Assembly: GCA_963666575.2 (NCBI GenBank)
Contig: CAXXYG010000011.1
Location: 62,001-126,000, forward strand
DNA from: JABMQB01 sp963666575
Lineage (GTDB): Bacteria > Bacteroidota > Bacteroidia > Bacteroidales > Prolixibacteraceae
Direction: 5' to 3'
Length of the DNA: 64,000 nucleotides
Of the stretch, positions 1-7,943 are shown piece after piece. The first letter of the stretch is position 1, and the number at the start of each line of letters is the position of its first letter. Made by a program: the position numbers and the translations under genes. The notes under the pieces are model-generated. The model saw nothing but the letters and a program-made list of their open reading frames with translations, was not told the origin of the DNA and searched no databases.

Positions 1-2
1 CC

Positions 3-68
3 GGCAAACAAAAAGGCGAGGCTGTAAAAGTTTCATATACAGTCCCTATCCAATTTGCTTTACAGTAA
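3..68 (+). CDS. TonB C-terminal domain protein, 3' end only
   Basis: The window opens inside a reading frame whose last 21 residues (GKQKGEAVKVSYTVP and on to FALQ) match the end of the TonB C-terminal domain. The same ending, with small changes, closes the two TonB-domain proteins that follow (ending near 779 and 2674). The gene is cut by the window edge, so its N-terminal part is unseen; it could be a plain TonB or another M56-TonB fusion. The stop is 21 bp before the next TonB-like gene, which suggests a shared transcript. Confidence 0.75.
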   Translation, partial: GKQKGEAVKVSYTVPIQFALQ

Positions 69-89
69 ACACAACTAAAAAAAACTATC

Positions 90-779
90 ATGGAACTAAA
101 AAAATCACCAAAGGCTGACCTTGAAAACAAAAGGTCCACATTTTTATTGATTGGTTTGGTTGTTGCATTAGGAATGGTATTAATTTCGTTTGAGTGGAAA
201 ACCAAACCCAATCAATCTGCTTCGTTAGGTACCTTAATGATTACTGATATCGAAGAAGAAATAATTCCTGTTACTCGAGAAGAGGAAATTAAACCACCTC
301 CACCTCCGCCACCTCCCAAAGTAATTGATGTTATTAACATTGTTGACGATGATGTTGAAATTATTGATGAACTTGAAATTGCAGATTCGGAGGCCGACGA
401 TGAAACTATTATTGACATTTCTCCGGTATTATTAGTTGAAGAAGAGGAGGAAGAAGATGTTAATAAAGTGTTTTTATTTGTTGAACAACAACCTGAATTT
501 CCGGGAGGGAACAAAGCATTGTATTCGTACATCAATAATACAGTACGTTACCCTGTTATTGCTCAGGAAAATGGCATTCAAGGAAAAGTATATGTCAAAT
601 TTGTTGTCGACGAGAATGGCGATGTATCCAATGCCGAAATCTTACGAGGAGTTGACCCTTCGCTTAATAAAGAAGCATTGCGGGTAATTACCAGCTTACC
701 GAAATTCAGGCCCGGACGGCAAGGAGGAAGGCATGTTAAGGTATTTTATAATTCAGTAATAAACTTTACATTACAATAA
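90..779 (+). CDS. TonB-like energy transducer
   Basis: A 229-residue protein with the classic TonB layout: a short cytoplasmic start, one membrane segment at about residues 18-35, a run of prolines at about 69-76, an acidic stretch in the periplasm, and a TonB C-terminal domain from about residue 130 that ends in NFTLQ. TonB proteins pass energy from the inner-membrane ExbB/ExbD complex to outer-membrane TonB-dependent receptors. No exbB or exbD gene lies in the window. It follows another TonB-domain gene at a 21 bp gap. An acidic rather than lysine-rich spacer after the prolines is slightly unusual. The TonB assignment is firm; the receptor partner is unknown. Confidence 0.88.
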   Translation: MELKKSPKADLENKRSTFLLIGLVVALGMVLISFEWKTKPNQSASLGTLMITDIEEEIIPVTREEEIKPPPPPPPPKVIDVINIVDDDVEIIDELEIADSEADDETIIDISPVLLVEEEEEEDVNKVFLFVEQQPEFPGGNKALYSYINNTVRYPVIAQENGIQGKVYVKFVVDENGDVSNAEILRGVDPSLNKEALRVITSLPKFRPGRQGGRHVKVFYNSVINFTLQ

Positions 780-789
780 ATAGCAACAG

Positions 790-830
790 AACTAAGCTGT
801 TAGTTTTTCAACTAATGGCTTAGTTTTTAA
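790..830 (+). terminator. hairpin plus T-run after the TonB gene
   Basis: Arms at 790-805 and 810-825 pair over 14 of 16 positions, with a two-base internal mismatch and a TTTC loop, and are followed by TTTTT. This fits a rho-independent terminator for the TonB gene. It also sits just upstream of the BlaI-type repressor gene, so a role as an operator dyad cannot be excluded, but it lacks the TACA/TGTA form of known BlaI operators. Confidence 0.6.
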
Positions 831-882
831 GGCATGGTTTTTGTTTCTGTAACAGGAATTATATGTATTAAGGAAAATCAGT

Positions 883-1269
883 ATGAAGGAACTAACTAAG
901 GCAGAAGAACAGATCATGCAGATCTTGTGGGATTTGGAAAAAGCATTTGTAAAAGATATTGTTGAAAAAATGCCCCTTCCGAAACCCGCTTATAACACCG
1001 TTTCAACCATTATTCGTATTCTTGAGAAAAAAGGTTTTGTTGGGCACAATGCCTACGGGAAAACCCACGAATATTTTCCTTTGATGTTAAAAAAGGAATA
1101 TACGCGCTTGTATATGAAAAATTTTATGCGCAATTATTTTAGCGGTTCTTTTCAGGAAATGGTCTCCTTTTTTGCTAAAGAGGACAAATTGAGCCTCAAC
1201 GACCTGGATGAATTAATTGATGAAGTAAAACGCGATATTAAAACCGATAATCCTCCTGAAAATGAATAG
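883..1269 (+). CDS. BlaI/MecI/CopY family transcriptional repressor
   Basis: A 128-residue protein opening with the family signature (MKELTKAEEQIMQILWDLE) and a winged helix-turn-helix over about residues 5-75, including the recognition-helix region AYNTVSTIIRILEKKG. The C-terminal third is the dimerisation part. BlaI proteins repress their own operon until cut or inactivated by the partner membrane peptidase. The stop overlaps the start of the M56 peptidase gene by 8 bp, the usual blaI-blaR1 coupling. In Bacteroidota such pairs are widespread and often have no link to beta-lactamase; none is seen here. Confidence 0.92.
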   Translation: MKELTKAEEQIMQILWDLEKAFVKDIVEKMPLPKPAYNTVSTIIRILEKKGFVGHNAYGKTHEYFPLMLKKEYTRLYMKNFMRNYFSGSFQEMVSFFAKEDKLSLNDLDELIDEVKRDIKTDNPPENE

Positions 1270-2674
1270 TGTAGTTAATTTTCTGATTGAATCAGGGATT
1301 AGCCTTTCACTTTTGTCTCTGGTTTACATAGTTTTATTACGGAAAGAAACTTTCTTCCGGGTAAACAGGTTGTTTTTACTGGCTTCAATTATTTTTTCTG
1401 TTTTATTGCCATTTCTGAAATTCAGGGTATACGAACCTCAAACAGTTTTGCTTTCTGAAATTACCGTAACTCCTTACCGCAATATGATGGAGGCTGTTAC
1501 TATTTATGGGCAGGATTTATCAGCAGGATTCGAACATATTATTTTATCAACCAACTTCATAATTTTTATTTATTCCATCGGGTTTGTATTTTTCTTTGCC
1601 CGGTTTATGTTCCGCATCGGGCAGATTATTTTTACAATCGTTAAAAATAAAGTTGTAAAACAGGCAGGGTACAAATTAGTTGAACTTCAGCCTGAAATAA
1701 GCCCGTATTCATTCCTGAATTATGTTTTTATCAGCAATCAGTTAAAAGAAACCGAAGGGTATGATAAAATGGTTATTCACGAATTGGAACACATCAGGCA
1801 AGGCCATTCGTTCGATATTGTTTTTTTGGAGATACTAAGTGTTTTTCAGTGGTTTAATCCGTTTATATGGATGCTCAAACGCGCTATCAAGGAGAACCAT
1901 GAATATTTAGCCGATCAGGCTGTATTAACATCGGGGATTAGCAAAGGCAAATATAAAAGCTTGTTGCTAAATCAATTTATGGGTGGACAGATAGTAATAG
2001 CCAATAGTTTTAATACGTCGTTGATTAAAAACCGGATAAAAATGATGTCGAAAATCAGGTCGCATAAACTGGCTAATTTAAAATTACTTTTTGGTCTGGT
2101 TATAGCAATTGGTTTAATTGTTGTTTTTGCATGTGAACAGAAACAATCGGCTGATATGTTATCTGAAAATATTCCACAACAAAAGGGTTTAATTATAACT
2201 ACTGTTGAAGGAAAAACCAAAATTACCGGTGATATCGATGGCCTGCAAAAGTTGAAAAAAATAATTGAATTGGGTGAACGGTCTGTTATTACCGATAATA
2301 CAAATGAAGGATATTTACTTATTCATGAAAAAGAGGCTGAATTAAATAACGAGCCCGATGAAGTTTTTAATATTGTTGAAGAAATGCCTGTGTTTCCAGG
2401 AGGACAGGAGGCTTTACGGAAATTTATTTCGGCTAGCTTAAAATACCCTAAAGAAGCCATTGAAAAAGGCAAACAAGGTAAAGTGTATGTCACTTTTGTT
2501 GTTGGGAAAGATGGACAAATTATGCGTTCAAAAATTGCACGCGGAGTTGACCCAGCTATGGATAAAGAGGCAATACGTGTAATTAACAATTTACCTAAAT
2601 GGAAGCCGGGCAAACAGGGCGGCAAAGCTGTGAATGTTTCATATACTGTTCCTATAAACTTTACATTACAATAA
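1262..2674 (+). CDS. M56 family (BlaR1-type) membrane metallopeptidase with TonB domain
   Basis: A 470-residue protein with hydrophobic segments near residues 5-25, 37-52 and 95-115 and a further one near 275-292. It has a zinc-protease motif HELEH at 173-177 with a likely third ligand in NHEYLADQ near residue 215. The extracytoplasmic end carries a complete TonB C-terminal domain (about 370-470). BlaR1 relatives sense a signal across the membrane and trigger loss of the BlaI repressor. The penicillin-binding sensor of true BlaR1 is absent; the TonB domain takes its place, an arrangement common in Bacteroidota. This points to envelope sensing rather than drug sensing, but the signal is unknown. 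Confidence 0.9.
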   Translation: MNSVVNFLIESGISLSLLSLVYIVLLRKETFFRVNRLFLLASIIFSVLLPFLKFRVYEPQTVLLSEITVTPYRNMMEAVTIYGQDLSAGFEHIILSTNFIIFIYSIGFVFFFARFMFRIGQIIFTIVKNKVVKQAGYKLVELQPEISPYSFLNYVFISNQLKETEGYDKMVIHELEHIRQGHSFDIVFLEILSVFQWFNPFIWMLKRAIKENHEYLADQAVLTSGISKGKYKSLLLNQFMGGQIVIANSFNTSLIKNRIKMMSKIRSHKLANLKLLFGLVIAIGLIVVFACEQKQSADMLSENIPQQKGLIITTVEGKTKITGDIDGLQKLKKIIELGERSVITDNTNEGYLLIHEKEAELNNEPDEVFNIVEEMPVFPGGQEALRKFISASLKYPKEAIEKGKQGKVYVTFVVGKDGQIMRSKIARGVDPAMDKEAIRVINNLPKWKPGKQGGKAVNVSYTVPINFTLQ

Positions 2675-2686
2675 AATTATTTTACG

Positions 2687-3937
2687 ATGTTGAATTTCTT
2701 TCAGAAACTTATAGTTGGAGCTTTTATTCTAATTCCTTTGTGTGGAATTTCTCAGGAAAAAATTGATTTGCTTTTATTAAACCAGAAATACAGCGAAGCA
2801 TTAACTTTAATCGATCAGGAATTACAAGTGCAGCCTACCAGTTCACTTTATGTAAATAAAGGAATGGTTTATCGAAACCTCCAGAATTTTCTAAAGGCAA
2901 AAAATGCCTACCAAGAAGCTTTGGTTTTGGCTCCAAAATCGGTAAGTATTATGGTTGAACTGGGCGAAGTACATTCGACTCTGGGAAATTATTACGATGC
3001 TGCAGATTATTTTCAGAAGGCATTAGCAATTGAACCCCGGAATCTTGTTGTGTCGGGGCAACTCGGGAAAACATACCTGAACCTAAAAGATTATAAAAAT
3101 GGGTATGAGGTTTTTAATTCCATTTATCAAACCGATTCAACCAATGTTTTGTGGACGAAACAATTGGCTTTTTGTGAAGCAAAAACAGGGAAAAGGGAAC
3201 AGGCAATAAACCATTACAATATGGTTTTGGAGCAAAATCCGCGCGACCTGAATGTTTATTTAAGTTTAGTGACATTGTATGATGGTATAAAGAATCAGGC
3301 GGAGATTCTTAATCTGTTTGAACAGGGGCTAAGTGAGTTTCCTGCCAATCCGCAGCTACTTGAAAAAAAGGCGAATTATTTATTTGCTATAAAACAATAC
3401 CCAGAGGCATTAGAGGTTTATAAAGTTTATGTTGAAAATAATCAGCCTGACTACGAATTGCTGAAAAACTATGGAATTTGTAACTATTTCTGTAAAGACG
3501 AAATGTTGTCCATCGACATTCTTGAACAATGTGTGCTGATTAATTCCAACGACCCATATGTTTATTTTTATTTGAGTTTAGGTTTTAAAAAACTGGCAGA
3601 ACACGAAGTGGCCGAAGGGTATATGAAAACAGCTATTGAATCGGCTACACCATTTTATTTGCCCGAAATGTACCACCATTTGGCACAGATTTACGGGCAG
3701 CAACGAAAATTTGAAGAATCGGTAGAGGCATTAAAAACTGTTTATGAAATGGACCCAACCGATTTTGAAATTTTGTTTGAGTTGGCTACCACCTACGAAG
3801 AATATAATTCGAATAAAACCATGGCACTCAATATGTATCAGGTGTATATACAAGAGGGTGGTGCTGAAGCCAAAAACGTAAGTTATGCAGTAGAACGGAT
3901 TACAAAAATTAAGGAAGACTTGTTTTTTGATGAATAA
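2687..3937 (+). CDS. secreted TPR-repeat protein
   Basis: A 416-residue protein with a signal peptide (MLNFFQKLIVGAFILIPLCG, cut about residue 22) followed by roughly ten tetratricopeptide repeats, seen as repeated patterns of A-x-x-x-Y-x-x-A-L and P at repeat ends. TPR proteins act as scaffolds; here it would sit in the periplasm. It begins 12 bp after the M56-TonB gene and probably belongs to the same operon, where it might hold the sensor or TonB partners. No catalytic domain is visible. Confidence 0.85.
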   Translation: MLNFFQKLIVGAFILIPLCGISQEKIDLLLLNQKYSEALTLIDQELQVQPTSSLYVNKGMVYRNLQNFLKAKNAYQEALVLAPKSVSIMVELGEVHSTLGNYYDAADYFQKALAIEPRNLVVSGQLGKTYLNLKDYKNGYEVFNSIYQTDSTNVLWTKQLAFCEAKTGKREQAINHYNMVLEQNPRDLNVYLSLVTLYDGIKNQAEILNLFEQGLSEFPANPQLLEKKANYLFAIKQYPEALEVYKVYVENNQPDYELLKNYGICNYFCKDEMLSIDILEQCVLINSNDPYVYFYLSLGFKKLAEHEVAEGYMKTAIESATPFYLPEMYHHLAQIYGQQRKFEESVEALKTVYEMDPTDFEILFELATTYEEYNSNKTMALNMYQVYIQEGGAEAKNVSYAVERITKIKEDLFFDE

Positions 3938-4023
3938 TTTTTTCGGAAAAACTGAATTGTTATTGTGTTTCTGTTACTGATCACTGCTATTGTTTTCCTT
4001 CATAATATACAGAAAAATTGAAC

Positions 4024-5172
4024 CTAGTTATTCTGATATATAGGAGAGTCATACGATACATACGTTTTATCATCCATGGGGTATTCACCAATTACTGAAC
4101 TTGAATAACTCCTGGCTGCCGACCCAAAAACACCTAATCCTCCGGTTATGTTGCTAAATACAGGAGTTGGCTCCGAAAATTCATTATGAGAAGTTTGATA
4201 TTGCCGATCTGCCGATTTCATGTAAAGGAATAATTCCTCTGAAATAGTTTCTAAAATTATATCTGTTTGGAGATATTCCCCAAATTCAGTATATAAAGGA
4301 CGGTTTGCAAGATAATAAAACGACAAGGTGTAATTTTTCCCATTTATCAATTCATCTGAAAACATATTGGTAAATTCTGATTCAGTGCCCAAAATATCTG
4401 TCGATGCATTTCTATTTAGCAATGGGTCATATGATGCCAAAAAACCAGTAAAATCAGCCATTTCAACAATTGTGTCGGAAGGGATAAAATCATCAGGATT
4501 AAATTGGTTTTCAGGATTTCCATAACTTCCATACTCAGAAAATCCTCCTCCATAATGGTGATTATTCATTATTTTTAATTCAATTCCTCTTTTTGCAAAG
4601 GCGTAAAATCGGTAATAATTATTTTCGTTAATGGGCTCTGTAAAGTTTACGCCGGCATTAATAAATATTGTTTGCCCTCCATAATCATTGTTTTTTGTTT
4701 CCATTGATGATATTGATTCATCAATTAAAACGGGAAAAGGAATTTTTGTTTCGCCCATTACCGGATCAAAACCAATGCACGCAATTTCAATTTTATAAGT
4801 GGAGCCTGACTTTGGCACAATATTTTCGCTATAATAAAAACCAACTGGGTATGGATGTTTTACTTCAATCCCATAATCTTGGTATTCAATAAATGTATCA
4901 ATTTTTCCTGCATATGCGAGTTCTTCCAAAAAGACTCCATCTTCATAAATTTTTACAGTAGCGTTTGGTATGGTTTCATAAAAATTCCTTTCTTCAAGTA
5001 CACTAAGGCTTTTTTTAACTTCTATTCTTATCTGATTTTCAGGATTTAAAGTACCATTAACGACAATTAAGGATTTAATATCATTGAGGTTGAATTCAAT
5101 CGTTTTTTCACAAGAAGTAAAAATACTTCCCAAAAGTAAAAACAGTCCTGGTAGAATAATTTTTTTTCTCAT
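4024..5172 (-). CDS. DUF4249 family outer-membrane-associated lipoprotein
   Basis: A 382-residue protein with a lipoprotein signal peptide (lipobox ending at the Cys of SIFTSC, about residue 20). The body resembles the DUF4249 family: an early strand pattern ending in LIVVNGTLNPENQIRIEVKK and a YEDGVFLEEL segment. DUF4249 proteins are typically encoded next to a TonB-dependent receptor in Bacteroidota, exactly as here (4 bp gap to the receptor gene, which is upstream on the same strand). The family is thought to be a surface partner of the receptor, with no known ligand. Family assignment is from pattern and context. Confidence 0.75.
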   Translation of the reverse strand: MRKKIILPGLFLLLGSIFTSCEKTIEFNLNDIKSLIVVNGTLNPENQIRIEVKKSLSVLEERNFYETIPNATVKIYEDGVFLEELAYAGKIDTFIEYQDYGIEVKHPYPVGFYYSENIVPKSGSTYKIEIACIGFDPVMGETKIPFPVLIDESISSMETKNNDYGGQTIFINAGVNFTEPINENNYYRFYAFAKRGIELKIMNNHHYGGGFSEYGSYGNPENQFNPDDFIPSDTIVEMADFTGFLASYDPLLNRNASTDILGTESEFTNMFSDELINGKNYTLSFYYLANRPLYTEFGEYLQTDIILETISEELFLYMKSADRQYQTSHNEFSEPTPVFSNITGGLGVFGSAARSYSSSVIGEYPMDDKTYVSYDSPIYQNN

Positions 5173-5176
5173 AAGG

Positions 5177-7591
5177 TTAAAATTTATATGTGTACGAAAC
5201 TGATGGGATGATTGGGAATAGGCTTATCTGTTTTAGTGCTGGTTTCGAGTTCTCGAAATACCAACCTTGATCGTTGTACCCTGATTCAGTATCGTGCCCC
5301 CAATAGAGGTAGAATGGATTTTGCCGACTATAAGCATTGTAGAAACCAACTGACCAGGTCCTTATACCGTGTTTTTTCTTTTTATGAAAATTGAATCCAA
5401 TATCAAGCCGGTGGTACGAAGGCATACGAAAATTATTCCGCTCACCATAATATTCTAATGATTGGCTATAAATATAGGATGATTGATTGTTAGGCTCGGA
5501 AGGAAAAGACTGAAGAGCCAATGTAGTGGCATTTCCTGTTCCAAAAACCCAGGTTAATCCCATGTCAATTTTTTCGCTGAACTTATGAATTATGGCTAAA
5601 CTTATGTCATGCCGTCGGTCGTATTTGGCAGGGAAAATTTTTCCAAAATTTAGGTTTTCAAATTTTCTGTCCGATTTTGACCAGGTATAACCAAACCAGC
5701 CGGTTGTTTTCCCAATATTTTTTTCAACCATAACTTCAATACCATATGCCCACCCTTTACCGGTTTCAACTTTTGATTCCCAATCGTTACTGGCTCCGGC
5801 AAAAGAAGATCCTTCTTTATATTCAATTAAATTATCCATGGTTTTATAAAATCCTTCTACCGATATATCGAATCCATTGGGCAATTTATAAAATGCACCC
5901 AGAGCTACCTGATGTGAATTTTGGGGTTTAATTTTTTTTGTGACAGGGAGCCACAAATCAGTTGGAAGGTTTATAGTTGCCGATGAAAGAAGGTGGATAT
6001 ATTGACTCATTTTTGCATACGATGCTTTGACCGACCATTTCTCTGATCCTAAATATCGTAATGATAGGCGTGGTTCAATTGAGGTGTAAAATTCTTTTTG
6101 AACATTAAATGCTGAAAAATGTATACCAACATTTAACTTCATTCTTTTTGTAAGATTTATGATATCTTCAACATAAGCACGCATTTCGTTGGCACGAATA
6201 TTTCTGTTTCCATAGGTAGTATCAATTTGGACAGGAGTTTTATCATTTTCAATTGTTGTATTGTTATAATACTCGTGGTTGACTCCTGGCTCAAATTTAT
6301 GGAAGATATTGCTGACTCCAAATTTAATTGAATGTGAAGGGCTAGGGTAGAAGTCAAAATCAAATTTTGTCGCAAAGTCCTCAATTCCTGAGAGATAATT
6401 AAATTTATCTTTCACTGTAGTATTTTCCTTGGTGTTTTCAGAAAAATATTCTTCGTCGACATTAAAATTATACTTACTATAAGTGAGTGTTACATTACTG
6501 AAAAGTTGGGGGTTATATACATAATTCCATCGAAGTGCGTTGGTCATATTACCCCATTTTAATCCCATACTTTCTTTGGTATTATAACGAATGTGTTCGT
6601 TCACGTGATAATTTTCGTTGCCAGAGTAGGCTTTGTCGAGGCCTAAATACGACGAAAAATACAAGCGGCTTCGTTCTGAAAATTTGTGATTGATTTTTGT
6701 ATTTAAATCGTAAAAGTAATAGCCTCCTTTGAACTTATCGGTGGTGTTTTTATTAGCTATTTTTATTATAGGTTGTGCCAGAATATCAATATAGGTTCGC
6801 CTGCCTGATACAATAAAAGAGGTTTTGTTCTTTTTAATAGGGCCTTCCAACGAAAAACGTGAAGAAATTAACCCTATGGAGAATTCACCTTTAAATTCTT
6901 TATCGTTCCCATCCTTCATTCTGATGTCGATTACAGACGAGAGCCTGCCTCCAAATCTTGCAGGGAATCCACCTTTGTAGAGTTTTACTGTTTTTACAGC
7001 CGTTGGATTAAACACAGAAAAAAACCCGAATAGGTGGCTGGCGTTGTAAACAGGTACTCCATCCAAAAGAAATAAGTTTTGATCGGGGCCGCCTCCCCGA
7101 ACATAAATTCCGCTTGAACCTTCAGTTCCGGATTGAACTCCCGGAAGTAACTGTATGACTTTTAATACATCTGGTTCGCCTAATAATACAGGTATTTTTT
7201 TTAGTGTTGAAACAGGAATTTCAACCATACTCATTTGTGTTCGTTCCACTTTTGATCCTTCGTTCCCGTATACATTTACTTCCTCGATTTCACTCATTAG
7301 ATCCATCTCAACAACCAGGATTGTATCTTCCTTTAGGTTTAATAAAAACTCTTTTTTTGAGTAACCGACAAACGAAAAAACAACAGAATTTTCACCTTCT
7401 GGTAAGGAAAGGCTATAGAAACCATACTCATTACTGATAGTTCCTTTCATTGAGGTTATTTCATAAATATTTGCGTTGATTAATGATTCACCGGTTGCAG
7501 CATCTTTGATATATCCACTAACAATATTATTTTGTGCAAAAAGTGAATTCAAGCAGAAAAAAAATAAAAAAAGGGAGGCAAGTTTTTTCAT
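5177..7591 (-). CDS. TonB-dependent receptor with carboxypeptidase-like N-terminal domain
   Basis: About 804 residues. The start at 7591 is preferred over an in-frame ATG 39 bp upstream because it gives a clean signal peptide (MKKLASLFLFFFCLNSLFAQ). Next come a carboxypeptidase-regulatory-like fold (about residues 20-100), a plug domain with SGIYVRGGGPDQNLFLLDG near 165-185, and a long beta-barrel ending in an aromatic residue (SVSYTYKF). These receptors import large or scarce substrates with TonB energy. It pairs with the DUF4249 lipoprotein just downstream. No regulator adjoins it, and the ligand is not evident. Confidence 0.9.
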   Translation of the reverse strand: MKKLASLFLFFFCLNSLFAQNNIVSGYIKDAATGESLINANIYEITSMKGTISNEYGFYSLSLPEGENSVVFSFVGYSKKEFLLNLKEDTILVVEMDLMSEIEEVNVYGNEGSKVERTQMSMVEIPVSTLKKIPVLLGEPDVLKVIQLLPGVQSGTEGSSGIYVRGGGPDQNLFLLDGVPVYNASHLFGFFSVFNPTAVKTVKLYKGGFPARFGGRLSSVIDIRMKDGNDKEFKGEFSIGLISSRFSLEGPIKKNKTSFIVSGRRTYIDILAQPIIKIANKNTTDKFKGGYYFYDLNTKINHKFSERSRLYFSSYLGLDKAYSGNENYHVNEHIRYNTKESMGLKWGNMTNALRWNYVYNPQLFSNVTLTYSKYNFNVDEEYFSENTKENTTVKDKFNYLSGIEDFATKFDFDFYPSPSHSIKFGVSNIFHKFEPGVNHEYYNNTTIENDKTPVQIDTTYGNRNIRANEMRAYVEDIINLTKRMKLNVGIHFSAFNVQKEFYTSIEPRLSLRYLGSEKWSVKASYAKMSQYIHLLSSATINLPTDLWLPVTKKIKPQNSHQVALGAFYKLPNGFDISVEGFYKTMDNLIEYKEGSSFAGASNDWESKVETGKGWAYGIEVMVEKNIGKTTGWFGYTWSKSDRKFENLNFGKIFPAKYDRRHDISLAIIHKFSEKIDMGLTWVFGTGNATTLALQSFPSEPNNQSSYIYSQSLEYYGERNNFRMPSYHRLDIGFNFHKKKKHGIRTWSVGFYNAYSRQNPFYLYWGHDTESGYNDQGWYFENSKPALKQISLFPIIPSVSYTYKF

Positions 7592-7943
7592 TTTATTATA
7601 GTTTAAAATATTTTTCGGTATTCGATGCAACTCGCATTAAATAAGGGTTTTGTTTGAATTATATTTGGGCGCTCGTTTCATGAATTTGGTCGTAAAAAGA
7701 TGTTATAATTGATTAACGGTAAATATAACTTATTAGTATATTAAATAATTTATAAATATGTTAAAAAGAAATAAATATGGTTTGAAGGAAGACTACATTA
7801 AATGATTAGGGGCTTCACCTTTAATATACTGATTGTTCAATTAAATGATTAAAGGTAAATCGAAAGTTAACTGAGGTTATTTTATGCTTTATTACTTTAT
7901 GTTCAGTATTTAAGTGTGAATTTTTGCCTTTGAAATTTTTGTA
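7592..7943. other. intergenic region with one inverted repeat
   Basis: About 350 AT-rich bases between the receptor start and the dehydrogenase stop. I see no coding frame. A 9 bp inverted repeat (ACCTTTAAT at 7817-7825 and its complement at 7848-7856) surrounds a 22-base spacer. It could be a regulatory dyad or a weak terminator for the dehydrogenase gene's neighbour; there is no strong T-run. Confidence 0.4.

Noticed and set aside
212..535. Minus-strand frame rich in Ser and Gly opposite the TonB gene
   Set aside because: It is the shadow of the proline- and acid-rich codons of the TonB-like gene; it has no family match or start signal.
790..830. BlaI operator
   Set aside because: The dyad lacks the TACA..TGTA core and is followed by a T-run right after a stop codon, so a terminator is the simpler reading.
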